NCBI GenBank assembly: GCA_035566435.1
Contig: DATMRF010000009.1
Location: 1-31,182, forward strand
Direction of reading: 5' to 3'
Length of the DNA: 31,182 nucleotides
Source: DATMRF01 sp035566435
GTDB taxonomy: Bacteria; Verrucomicrobiota; Verrucomicrobiia; Limisphaerales; UBA8199
Positions 17,522 through 24,910 of the stretch are shown in pieces (position 1 is the stretch's first letter; every line of letters begins with the position of its first letter). Under the pieces are notes generated by a model. It ran no database searches. It had not been told where the DNA came from and saw only the letters and a program-made list of their open reading frames with translations. Position numbers and translations under genes: made by a program.

Positions 17522-18186
17522 ACTTCGGACACAATGCCGTTTCCAGATCGAAACTTAGCAAACGGGCGAGGGGAAGACCAAAATGATCTTGTCCGAGCGA
17601 CGGAACGGATTTAACAGGTGACGGTATGTTCGGGTTTGAGCACTTTGTACATTTGTCAAAGGATACGTGGGTCCGGCTCTTTGCGGGACAGGCAACTCCG
17701 TTTGAAGTGCGATGCTGCAGCGGCAGTTTTGCTTTGATGCCGGTTTTGTTAGCGGTGTTAGTCCACTTTGGTCCCCTTTGGTTTCCGTTGTTTGTGGCAG
17801 GTTTTCTCTTCGTAGGCTATTGCTGGATCAGATTTATTCCAGCCAAAGTATCCTGGGTGCTCGGTGCGGTCTTTTGGTTGCTTGTACTGTGGTTGGCTCT
17901 CACCGGCAGGAATTAAGACGTTCGATTGTGCGCGACTTTTCCGGCATGGAGGGCGGGCGTCAGTTCCATGTTGTGACCGCCACCCGGAATACGTCTTGCG
18001 CGGTAGAAAACGTCTTTATGTGCATTGTGGCGCAATGCCATGCGCCGCCGAGTCGGACCAGCTCCTCAGGTTTGAAAGGCCCAGTGTTTAGACCATGTCG
18101 AACAAGATCGGTAGAGCGAATGCGGGCGGGCCAGCTCGGTTGCCGATGCGAACGCCTTGGGCTGCCCGCATCGCTTAGTTCTGTTG
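17516..18186 (+). mobile_element. putative integron gene cassette
   Basis: The 671-nt unit is measured from the expected cut point (between G and TT of R') of site A to that of site B. It carries one likely gene for a small membrane protein, then about 180 nt of weaker coding potential. A Cys-rich frame in that part ends at a TAG at 18089-18091, just before attC B, but has no good start. The size and the head-to-tail arrangement are typical of cassettes. No integrase gene and no Pc-type promoter were recognised in the window. Confidence 0.7.
17626..17916 (+). CDS. small membrane protein in the cassette
   Basis: A 96-residue hypothetical protein. Residues about 35-52 (FALMPVLLAVLVHFGPLW) with the adjoining stretch, residues about 53-68, and residues 75-92 (SWVLGAVFWLLVLWLALTG) form two to three hydrophobic membrane segments. 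The N-terminal third is soluble and mixed. No family was recognised. It is AT-richer than its neighbours, as is common for cassette genes. It starts 104 nt after attC A, and no other start is better placed. Confidence 0.6.
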   Translation: MFGFEHFVHLSKDTWVRLFAGQATPFEVRCCSGSFALMPVLLAVLVHFGPLWFPLFVAGFLFVGYCWIRFIPAKVSWVLGAVFWLLVLWLALTGRN

Positions 18187-18192
18187 TTAGGC
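18097..18192 (+). other. integron attC-like recombination site B
   Basis: A 96-nt imperfect palindrome ending in GTTAGGC (18186-18192), a perfect match to the R' consensus GTTRRRY. It begins GTCGAAC, with the R'' AAC preserved. Arm pairing is long: AACAA, then TA(G)AGCG(A)ATGCGGGC against its complement, with extrahelical G and A on the left arm. The terminal loop region contains GGTTGCCGATGCGAACGCC. The site is more canonical than site A. Confidence 0.85.
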
Positions 18193-18206
18193 CGTACGAG
18201 CCTCGC

Positions 18207-18320
18207 ATGAAAGCATTCATCCGGAACCTGTCGGTTTCGGCGGAGTTCTTTTTCATCTTTCGGCTCTGGCCGGGAGCAGGGATTGCAACCGGCAGCGTGG
18301 CGATTGTCAGGCAGATATGA
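18207..18320 (+). pseudogene. truncated start of a third cassette gene
   Basis: An ATG 15 nt after attC B, the usual spacing for a cassette gene, opens 37 codons (MKAFIRNLSVSAEFFFIF...) and ends at a TGA at 18318-18320. The N-terminus resembles the starts of CPBP-type intramembrane protease cassette genes, but only as an impression. The rest of a full gene is absent and the REP-like element follows 56 nt later, so it is read as a truncated remnant. No third attC site is seen downstream. Confidence 0.4.
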
Positions 18321-19789
18321 AAAAGAAACCGTCGAGCTTCGTTTGTTCACCATCGCCTAAGAGGGTGTTTCCAAATTGCAGGAGACGACGTAACAAGTCT
18401 CAAACCTGCGCCGCAGATTACGGGCTGACGGGAGATCGGCGACTCTTTACGTCGTCTCCTACAGAAAAAGGGGACTCCCAACCAGGCGCTACGAGAATCC
18501 GGACCCATTGGCGGCGGCTTTGCTCGATCATTGGCGAGCGCCGTGCCGGCGGTGCCGGCGACCAAGCCGCGGCGGATTACATCCTCGAGCAGTTTCGCTT
18601 GGCTGGCCTGCAGAACGTTCACGCGGAGCCGTTCCCCTGCGTTTCGGTGGCCAAGGCCCACGCCGAAATTGCAATCGGGACCAGGCAGGCGATGCGCCGG
18701 GTTCCCGCGCGAGTCCTGGCGGGCTCACCGGGCACGCCTGGTTCCGGCGCCGTTGAAGGCGACCTGGCGTGGATAGAAATGCCGGAGCAGGCTGACCGTT
18801 TGTTTCAACCTTCGCTGCGCGGGAAAATTGCAGTGTTGTTCGGTCCGATGCCCACACGGGCTGATCTCCATCAGCGTCTCGTAAAGTGCGCTCCGGCCGC
18901 CGTGATCCACGTGGATGATCGGCTGCCATTTGACTGGGTGAAGGACGACGGGGTTTACCCGGTTTGGGCGGCAAAATATGGCATGCCGCCCACGGTAACG
19001 ATTCCGTACCGCGCCGCCTGGGCTTTCCGAATGCAGGGCGCAGACCGGGCCAGGGTTCGCGCGGTTGTCCGTCTGCGGGACACCACGTCGAATAACCTGG
19101 TCGCGGAGCTCCGGGGCCGGCGCCCCGACCTTCCGTTGGTGCTCTTGAGCGCGCATCACGACACGCAGTGCAATAACACCGGCGCGGATGACAACGGGTC
19201 CGGGGTCGTCGCCTTGCTTGAAGTGACAGAACTGTTGAAGGCGCTGCGCCCTTTGCGCACGATTCGATTGGTTTCGTTTGGGGCGGAAGAACAGCTCTCG
19301 GTTGGCTCAGCGCGGTACGTGATGGCGCACCGGCGGGAAATGTCCGGGATTGGGGTGGTGTTCAACCTGGACAGCATTGCCTCACCGCTAGGGCATCACT
19401 GGATTTTCCGAGCTGGAACGGCGCGGTTCGGCTCCTGGCTGACGCGGTCCCTGGCGAAGAGAGGACTGGACGTGGTCGAAAAGACCGCGGCGATGCCGTT
19501 CGCGGACCAGTTTCCGTTTTCCGTATTCGGGGTGCCCGCGGTGACCTTTATGCGGCCCAACATGGACAGCGGCATGCGGTGGCAGCACCACAGCGCGCAC
19601 GACGACCTGCGCAATGTTTCAGTGGAGGAACTCGCGCGGGTGGTCGAGGCGGTAGGCGCAACGGCCTCCGAACTGGCGCGGATGGAGCAATGGCCGTTCA
19701 CCGGAGGACTGGCGCCCGAACAACGTGCGGAAACGGCGCGCATGGGCAGGGAATTGTTTGGTTTTGAGAACGAGCGGTTAGCCTCTTAA
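18317..19789 (+). CDS. M28 family metallopeptidase with a disturbed 5' end
   Basis: The 490-codon frame encodes a zinc aminopeptidase-type M28 domain with all expected ligands: H280 (AHHDT), D292 (GADDNGSG), E324-E325 (GAEEQ), D352 (NLDS) and H425 (HHSAHDD). These should hold two metal ions and remove N-terminal residues from peptides. A PA-like insert (about residues 130-230) precedes the catalytic core. The domain starts near THWRRLCSIIGERRAGG (about residue 62). The first 60 residues are encoded by the remnant flank and the palindromic REP-like element (18377-18463). Apart from ATG 18317 and GTG 18365 no ATG, GTG or TTG lies in frame before the catalytic part, so the original start appears lost or replaced. 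No signal peptide is seen, whereas many relatives are exported. It may be expressed from a fortuitous start or be a pseudogene. Confidence 0.75.
   Translation: MKKKPSSFVCSPSPKRVFPNCRRRRNKSQTCAADYGLTGDRRLFTSSPTEKGDSQPGATRIRTHWRRLCSIIGERRAGGAGDQAAADYILEQFRLAGLQNVHAEPFPCVSVAKAHAEIAIGTRQAMRRVPARVLAGSPGTPGSGAVEGDLAWIEMPEQADRLFQPSLRGKIAVLFGPMPTRADLHQRLVKCAPAAVIHVDDRLPFDWVKDDGVYPVWAAKYGMPPTVTIPYRAAWAFRMQGADRARVRAVVRLRDTTSNNLVAELRGRRPDLPLVLLSAHHDTQCNNTGADDNGSGVVALLEVTELLKALRPLRTIRLVSFGAEEQLSVGSARYVMAHRREMSGIGVVFNLDSIASPLGHHWIFRAGTARFGSWLTRSLAKRGLDVVEKTAAMPFADQFPFSVFGVPAVTFMRPNMDSGMRWQHHSAHDDLRNVSVEELARVVEAVGATASELARMEQWPFTGGLAPEQRAETARMGRELFGFENERLAS
18377..18463. repeat. palindromic REP-like element
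   Basis: Two 23-nt arms (18377-18399 and 18441-18463) are inverted copies with 20 of 23 positions matching (hand count), around a 41-nt loop. The arm core is AGGAGACGACGTAA. A related single arm occurs at 16682. The element lies inside the reading frame of the M28 gene, before its conserved domain. Confidence 0.75.
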
Positions 19790-19881
19790 GTCACAAAGCG
19801 GAGCGCTGTGAGCGGTTCAGTTAGTTATTGATTAATGCCTTACGGAATGAAATACCTTGTCCCCAGCAACCTTGGTTATTT

Positions 19882-20928
19882 ATGAAAACACTCTTACGTA
19901 TCCTTTCGGTAGCGGGCATTGGACTGTTGACCGGCAACGCTCGCGCCCAAAATTCCGAGACGCCCTACAGGGTGCTGGACACCACGCAGGTCATGGGCAG
20001 CGGGGGCATCGATTATGTCTTCGCGGATAACGACGACCGCCGCGTCTATGTACCGCGCGGCGGACAAACGTTGGTTTTCGATTTGGACAGCCACAAGTTG
20101 ATCGGCTCGATCACCAATATCAGCGGACACGGCGTGGCGATCGACCACCAATCGCATCACGGTTTCAGCAGCAGCAAACCCCTCGGCATGTTTGATACGC
20201 AGACGCTTCAAAAAGTCAAAAGCATTGACGTTGACGGCAGGCCCGACGGCATTCTTTTCGAACCGTTGACACAACGCATTTACGTCTTCAGCCACCAAGC
20301 ACCCAGCATCACGGTGATTGATCCCAAGGACGGGTCTATTGTGGGAACGATTGATGTCGGAGGAGCGATGGAGCAAGCCCAAAGCGATGGCCAAGGAAAA
20401 CTATACGTGGATGTTGAAGACGAGAAAAAAGTCGCGGTGATTGATGTGAAAACGCTCAAGGTGATCACCAAATACGATTTGGGAGACAAAGCCGGCGAAC
20501 CCGGTGGCCTTGGTCTCGACGTGAAAAATCACGTTCTTTTTGCCATGTGCGCAAATCCGTCCGTCTGCGTAGTTCTCGATGCCGAAAAGGGAACACTTCT
20601 GACCACGCTTCCCATCGGCAACGGCACAGACAGCGGTGGTTTTAACCCCAACACGATGGAAGCGTTCAGTTCGCAACGCGACGGCACGCTGACCATCATC
20701 AAGGAGAACAGTCCCACGAGCTTTGCGGTTCAACAAACCGTGCAGACCAAACCCGGCTGCAAAACGTGCTCGCTGGACTCAAAGAACAACCGGATCGTGT
20801 TGATCTGCACCGAACGAGCGCCGCAAGCGGCGTCCGGAACCCCAACCGTTGCCACGAACGCGCCAGGCGGTGGCCGGCGCGGCGGCGGCGGTCCAGGTTA
20901 TCTGGATGTTTTGTTCGTGGGCCGCTGA
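19882..20928 (+). CDS. exported YncE-like beta-propeller protein
   Basis: 348 residues from the ATG at 19882, chosen because it starts a clear signal peptide (MKTLLRILSVAGIGLLTGNARA). The mature part is a seven-bladed-type propeller with YVTN/YncE-like repeats such as RRVYVPRGGQTLVFDLDS, RIYVFSHQAPSITVIDP and KLYVDVEDEKKVAVIDV. Such proteins are exported and often bind ligands or surfaces; no catalytic residues are evident. A Gly/Arg-rich linker (GGGRRGGGG) precedes the C-terminal YLDVLFVGR strand, which may close the propeller. GC content is lower than in neighbouring genes, which suggests a different history. The gene follows M28 in the same orientation after about 90 nt. Confidence 0.82.
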   Translation: MKTLLRILSVAGIGLLTGNARAQNSETPYRVLDTTQVMGSGGIDYVFADNDDRRVYVPRGGQTLVFDLDSHKLIGSITNISGHGVAIDHQSHHGFSSSKPLGMFDTQTLQKVKSIDVDGRPDGILFEPLTQRIYVFSHQAPSITVIDPKDGSIVGTIDVGGAMEQAQSDGQGKLYVDVEDEKKVAVIDVKTLKVITKYDLGDKAGEPGGLGLDVKNHVLFAMCANPSVCVVLDAEKGTLLTTLPIGNGTDSGGFNPNTMEAFSSQRDGTLTIIKENSPTSFAVQQTVQTKPGCKTCSLDSKNNRIVLICTERAPQAASGTPTVATNAPGGGRRGGGGPGYLDVLFVGR

Positions 20929-21233
20929 GCGTCCACGACTCGATCAAACTGACAGGAATTTGCTTTTTGGCGCTCGACCTGTACTCGACGCTGCGCGGGT
21001 GCGCACAGCGACATTGGTTGGGAGCAGTCCGCTGTGCGCGTGGTCGACTCACAGCTTTTTGTCGGCATTGCAGCAAGAGCTAGAGATCTGGTTCGACGAG
21101 TTGGCGGCCCGGGGGCCGAAATCTCCCGCCGCGCGCTCCTAAGTAGCCGTTCACCCGCCTGACCACAATATTTGCGAAGACTCCGCCAAGAAAGGGTGAG
21201 AACCTGCACGAACTCAAGAAGTAATCTGGGCTT
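20929..21233. other. gap without a supported gene
   Basis: One + strand frame (around 21030-21155) reads like protein for about 40 codons (SQLFVGIAARARDLVRR) but lacks a start and has no recognised family. No promoter or terminator of note was seen. Confidence 0.4.
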
Positions 21234-22169
21234 ATGCAGAATGAGCTGTCCCAGTGCAATGGGCACGCCCCCGGCGGAGCCGCCGGACCCTCGGGCGTCC
21301 ACGAGCCGGCCACCGACCAGCGCAACACTGTCCTGACTGCGTTCGGGCGGCCGCGCAATCCACTCGACAACCAGTTCGTTTACGCGGTGATTTCCCAGCG
21401 CGCGCATGGATTGTCCATCGGGGTCAATCTGAACCCTGACAAGCGCTGCAACTTCGGCTGCGTCTATTGCGAGGTTAACCGGGACCAGCCCGGCCAGGAA
21501 TCCAAGGTCGATATCGGGGTCATGTCCGCGGAACTGGCACGGTTGCTGGGCCTGGTGCGGGAAAACAAGCTGCGGGATTTGGCGTGGTTCCGCCATTTGC
21601 CACCCGAGCTGTTGGCGCTGAAGGAGGTCGCGCTTAGCGGCGACGGCGAGCCCACGCTATGTCCGAATTTTCACGAAGTCGTCCGCGAGGTCGTTTACGT
21701 TCGGTCGCGCGGCATGATTCCGTTTTTCAAAATCGTGCTGATTACAAATGGCACCGGGCTCGATTCGCCCGACACCATGCGCGGCCTCGGGTTGCTGGCC
21801 GCGGAGGACGAGGTTTGGGTCAAGCTTGACGCCGGCACCCAGGAACATATGGAACAGGTGAACTGCGCCGATGTCCCGTTATGGAAGATCCTGGGTAATA
21901 TTCTGCTCATCGGCCGGCAACGCCCCATCATCATTCAAGGCCTCTTCCCGCTCGTAAATGGCAAACAGCCGTCCCCGGACGACATCGAGCAGTACGTCCA
22001 ACGGTTGCAGGAGTTGAAAGATGCCGGGGCCCAGATCGACCTGGTCCAGGTGTACTCCGCCCATCGCCCGCCGCACCGCCCGGATTGCGAACACCTCCCG
22101 CTAAAAGCCTTGTCTCACATCGCCCGCCGCGTCCGCGAGAAGACCGGACTGAAAGCTCAGGTCTTCTAA
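21234..22169 (+). CDS. radical SAM protein, COG0731-like
   Basis: A 311-residue radical S-adenosylmethionine enzyme. C72-x3-C76-x2-C79 (CNFGCVYC) should bind the 4Fe-4S cluster, and LSGDGEPTLCPN is the GEPT motif typical of the COG0731 group. That group contains the wyosine-type tRNA(Phe) modification enzymes of archaea (TYW1). Bacterial members have no settled role, so the substrate is unknown. The core runs from about residue 55 to 290 (VLITNG, VWVKLDAG). The first 35 residues (QCNGHAPGGAAGPSG) are low-complexity. No neighbour suggests a pathway. The gene ends in a strong hairpin. Confidence 0.82.
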   Translation: MQNELSQCNGHAPGGAAGPSGVHEPATDQRNTVLTAFGRPRNPLDNQFVYAVISQRAHGLSIGVNLNPDKRCNFGCVYCEVNRDQPGQESKVDIGVMSAELARLLGLVRENKLRDLAWFRHLPPELLALKEVALSGDGEPTLCPNFHEVVREVVYVRSRGMIPFFKIVLITNGTGLDSPDTMRGLGLLAAEDEVWVKLDAGTQEHMEQVNCADVPLWKILGNILLIGRQRPIIIQGLFPLVNGKQPSPDDIEQYVQRLQELKDAGAQIDLVQVYSAHRPPHRPDCEHLPLKALSHIARRVREKTGLKAQVF

Positions 22170-22215
22170 GAGCGTGTCTTGGTGCGCTGTGGAAAGGCGC
22201 GCCAGAACACGCTCT
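22169..22215. repeat. long hairpin directly at the radical SAM stop
   Basis: Two 19-nt arms (22169-22187, 22197-22215) pair at 16 of 19 positions around a 9-nt loop; the arm begins AGAGCGTGT. It starts on the last base of the stop codon. There is no T tract, so it is either a factor-dependent terminator or RNA-stability hairpin, or a REP-like palindrome. It lacks the GTTRRRY end of attC. Confidence 0.6.
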
Positions 22216-22362
22216 AAGCAACAGGAACAGGTCGCAAACGGTCGCAAATGGGGCCGGCGCACAACGGGTCCCTGCGCGCTCGAAAGGGTCCTTGCTCCCT
22301 GGTCCGCCCATGTCGTGGGGAAATCCCTCGACTGCGCCGCGTGAATCCGCTTCCATCCTCGA

Positions 22363-23271
22363 ATGCGCCGTCTTCTCATTTCCATTGCCACATTTGCGTG
22401 TGTGCTCATGCTGTTACCAGTTCGTAACCTGGCCGCTGAGCCGGCCAAAGTCCTCGAGCTTTGGAGCGGCGCCGCTCCGGGCGAACAGGGTGATATCGGC
22501 CAGGAGCGGGATGTCACGAAGCCGGCTGATAACCTGGTCGCCGGCAAGCGCGTGATTCGGCTGGGAAATGTGTCCAAGCCGACCATCGCGCTCTACCGGC
22601 CACCGGCGGACAAAAACACCGGTGCGGCAGTCGTGGTGTGTCCCGGTGGGGGCTACAGTATCCTGGCGATGGACCTGGAAGGAACGGAGGTTTGCGATTG
22701 GCTTAATTCGCTGGGGATCACCGGCGTGCTGCTGAAATACCGCGTGCCCAAACGAGCCGGGCTGGAAAAAGACACCGCCGCCTTGCAGGATGCACAACGG
22801 GCGCTGGGTGTGGTGCGTTACCAGGCCAGGGAGTGGGGCATCGATCCAAAGCGCATCGGCGTTTTGGGGTTCTCCGCCGGCGGTCATCTTGCTGCCGCAG
22901 TCAGCAATAATTACGAACAGCGCACCTACCCGAAGGTGGATGATGCGGATGCCACCAGTTGCCGCCCGGATTTCACTCTGCTCATCTATCCCGCCTACCT
23001 GACTGTGAAGGAGCAGCACGACACGATTGCGCCGGATTTAACTATTACCTCGAACACGCCGCCGACCTTTGTCGCCATGGCGGAGGACGATCCGATTCGC
23101 GTCGAAACGGCGCTGTTTTATGCTCTGGCGCTGCGAAAGGCGCAGGTTCCATTCGAACTCCATGTGTATCCCAGGGGCGGGCACGGATATGGCTTGAGAC
23201 CGACGAAGGACCTGGTCACGACGTGGCCGCAAAGGGCGGCCGAATGGATGAGCCTCCTGCCGGTGAATTGA
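22363..23271 (+). CDS. exported alpha/beta hydrolase, acetyl-esterase type
   Basis: A 302-residue exported esterase-type hydrolase. Signal peptide at residues about 1-24 (LLISIATFACVLMLLPVRNLAA). The alpha/beta hydrolase core shows the oxyanion-hole segment CPGGGY, the nucleophile S171 in GFSAGG, D242-D243 (AEDDPIR; D243 the likelier triad acid) and H274 (RGGHGYGL). The closest remembered group is the BD-FAE/acetylxylan-esterase-like family often annotated as endo-1,4-beta-xylanase-associated esterase, which removes acetyl or feruloyl groups from plant polysaccharides. Together with GH97 and the LamG proteins this points to polysaccharide use. The start is the first ATG before the signal peptide. 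Confidence 0.85.
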   Translation: MRRLLISIATFACVLMLLPVRNLAAEPAKVLELWSGAAPGEQGDIGQERDVTKPADNLVAGKRVIRLGNVSKPTIALYRPPADKNTGAAVVVCPGGGYSILAMDLEGTEVCDWLNSLGITGVLLKYRVPKRAGLEKDTAALQDAQRALGVVRYQAREWGIDPKRIGVLGFSAGGHLAAAVSNNYEQRTYPKVDDADATSCRPDFTLLIYPAYLTVKEQHDTIAPDLTITSNTPPTFVAMAEDDPIRVETALFYALALRKAQVPFELHVYPRGGHGYGLRPTKDLVTTWPQRAAEWMSLLPVN

Positions 23272-23635
23272 GTTAACTGGGTGCAAGCAAAAAGGAATTT
23301 TTCCTCACCAACGCGTACCCTTCCCGGGAACAGCTCCTCTTCAGCAGGATATGCTGGAAAGCTTTGCCGGACGCCAGCCTCGAACTGAATTCCCCTGCAC
23401 AAGGACTGGGGCGGGGACGGCCACGTCCCCGGAACTGCCCGGCAACTGGTTCTCTACCGGGGCATGGCCGTCCCCGCCCCGGCTCAGGGCTCCAAAGCGC
23501 GAAATTTTTGGAATGTCGTGCTCAGGAAATAGAATGCTCTCCCTTGCTCCATCGGCGCACATCAGCGCAAATTGCCGCTTGGTTTACCGCAACTTTTCGG
23601 TAAATTTCAGGTTTAAGTAAAAGAAGCTACGGTTT
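23272..23635. other. gap before the type II secretion operon
   Basis: No gene is supported. It contains the second GGGGACGGCCACGTCCCC repeat with an inverted partner and a short hairpin just upstream of gspF (TTTACCG 23583-23589 with CGGTAAA 23598-23604). The gspF promoter should lie here but no clear -35/-10 pair was found. Confidence 0.5.
23408..23480. repeat. REP-like repeat copy 2 with inverted partner
   Basis: 23408-23431 is identical to 8694-8717. Its first 16 nt (GGGGCGGGGACGGCCA) reappear perfectly inverted at 23465-23480, with 41 nt between. The whole could fold into a 16-bp stem, or the left repeat alone into its own 7-bp hairpin. Confidence 0.75.
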
Positions 23636-24910
23636 ATGCCTCAGTTCTCGTACAAAGCCCGCCGGCGTTCCGGCGAAGTCGTCGAGGGAGTGCTCGATGT
23701 GGCGGACCGCTCAGCGGCTCTGCTCCAAGTCGAGCGCCTGGGCCTGTTCCCCGTCGCGGTCGATGCCGCCAAAGGCGGCGTGGTCGCTGTCAGTGACCGG
23801 ATCGCCCGCCAGAAAACCGATTGGAAGGCGCTGCTTCCGCCCGCAGTGCGCACTGCCCTCACCCAGAAACGCAAACCCAAGCTGCAGGAACTGGCCACTT
23901 TCACCCAGCAGTTGGCCAACCTCATTAACTCGGGGATGCCTCTCACCGTCGCCCTCAACAGCATGACCCACCTGGAAACCAAGGGCATCTCCGCCGAGGT
24001 TAGCCGCGAGCTGCGCCAGGACGTCATGGAGGGGCGCAGCCTCTCCGACTCGATGGCCAAGCAGCCGCGCATCTTTTCGGACCTCTACATCAACATGGTC
24101 CGCGCCGGCGAATCCAGCGGCGCCCTGGTGGATGTTTTACGGCGCATGGCCGACCATTTCGAGCGCTTCGCCCAGGTCCAGGCCAAGTTTACCTCCGCGC
24201 TCATCTATCCCGCCTTCGTATCGGCGGTCGGCATTGGCATCATGATCTTCTTCATGACCTACATGCTTCCAAAGTTCCTCACCATCTTCCAGGGCATCAA
24301 TGTCCCGTTGCCGATGATGACTCAGATTCTAATCGGCATCAGTCATGCGTTCGCCAAATACTGGTGGCTGATGATACTGCTCCTTGTCGTCGTCGTTATC
24401 CTCTTCAAGCGCTTCCAGGCCAGTCCGGAGGGACGCCGCCGGCTCGACCAATGGAAAATGAGCGCTCCCATTTTCGGCAAAGTCATTAAGCTGAACCTCT
24501 TCGGCCAGTTCGCCCGCACGCTGTCCACCCTGCTCGAAAACGGCGTCCCCGTCCTCACCGCGCTCAAAATCACTGAGCAAATCATCTCTAACTCCATCGT
24601 CCGCGAGGCCATCTCCAAGACTCGTGAGGAAGTCACCGACGGCAAGACGATCGCCCAGCCGCTGGCCCGCAGCAAAGTGTTCCCGCAGCTCATGGTGGAT
24701 CTCGTCAAAATCGGCGAGGATACCGGCGACGTGCCGGGCGCGTTGAAAAATGTCGCTGACACTTACGAAAACGAGTTGAATATCGCGTTGCGGGTCATGA
24801 CCAACATGATCGAGCCGGTCATGATCATCGTCATGGCCGCAGGTGTTGGCTTCCTCCTGCTCTCGGTCCTCTCGGCCATGTTTGCGATCACGGCGAATAT
24901 TGCAAGGTGA
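23636..24910 (+). CDS. type II secretion / pilus inner-membrane platform protein GspF
   Basis: A 424-residue platform protein of the type II secretion or type IV pilus assembly machine. It anchors the assembly ATPase to the pseudopilus. It starts PQFSYKARRRSGEVVEG, the typical GspF/PilC opening. Two T2SSF domains (about residues 85-207 and 285-407) follow. Membrane segments lie around residues 200-222 (IGIMIFFMTYMLPKFL), 242-258 (WWLMILLLVVVVILF) and 398-415. It is the first gene of the operon. The cognate ATPase (GspE) and major pseudopilin (GspG) are not in this window. Confidence 0.93.
   Translation: MPQFSYKARRRSGEVVEGVLDVADRSAALLQVERLGLFPVAVDAAKGGVVAVSDRIARQKTDWKALLPPAVRTALTQKRKPKLQELATFTQQLANLINSGMPLTVALNSMTHLETKGISAEVSRELRQDVMEGRSLSDSMAKQPRIFSDLYINMVRAGESSGALVDVLRRMADHFERFAQVQAKFTSALIYPAFVSAVGIGIMIFFMTYMLPKFLTIFQGINVPLPMMTQILIGISHAFAKYWWLMILLLVVVVILFKRFQASPEGRRRLDQWKMSAPIFGKVIKLNLFGQFARTLSTLLENGVPVLTALKITEQIISNSIVREAISKTREEVTDGKTIAQPLARSKVFPQLMVDLVKIGEDTGDVPGALKNVADTYENELNIALRVMTNMIEPVMIIVMAAGVGFLLLSVLSAMFAITANIAR

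Noticed and set aside
17426..18192. integron integrase near the attC sites
   Set aside because: No tyrosine recombinase reading frame was found anywhere in the window.
17712..18320. 202-codon + strand frame
   Set aside because: It runs straight through attC B and overlaps the membrane protein gene in another frame. Only its last 37 codons are kept, as a remnant.
22169..22215. third attC site
   Set aside because: The palindrome lacks GTTRRRY and AAC ends and is too short.
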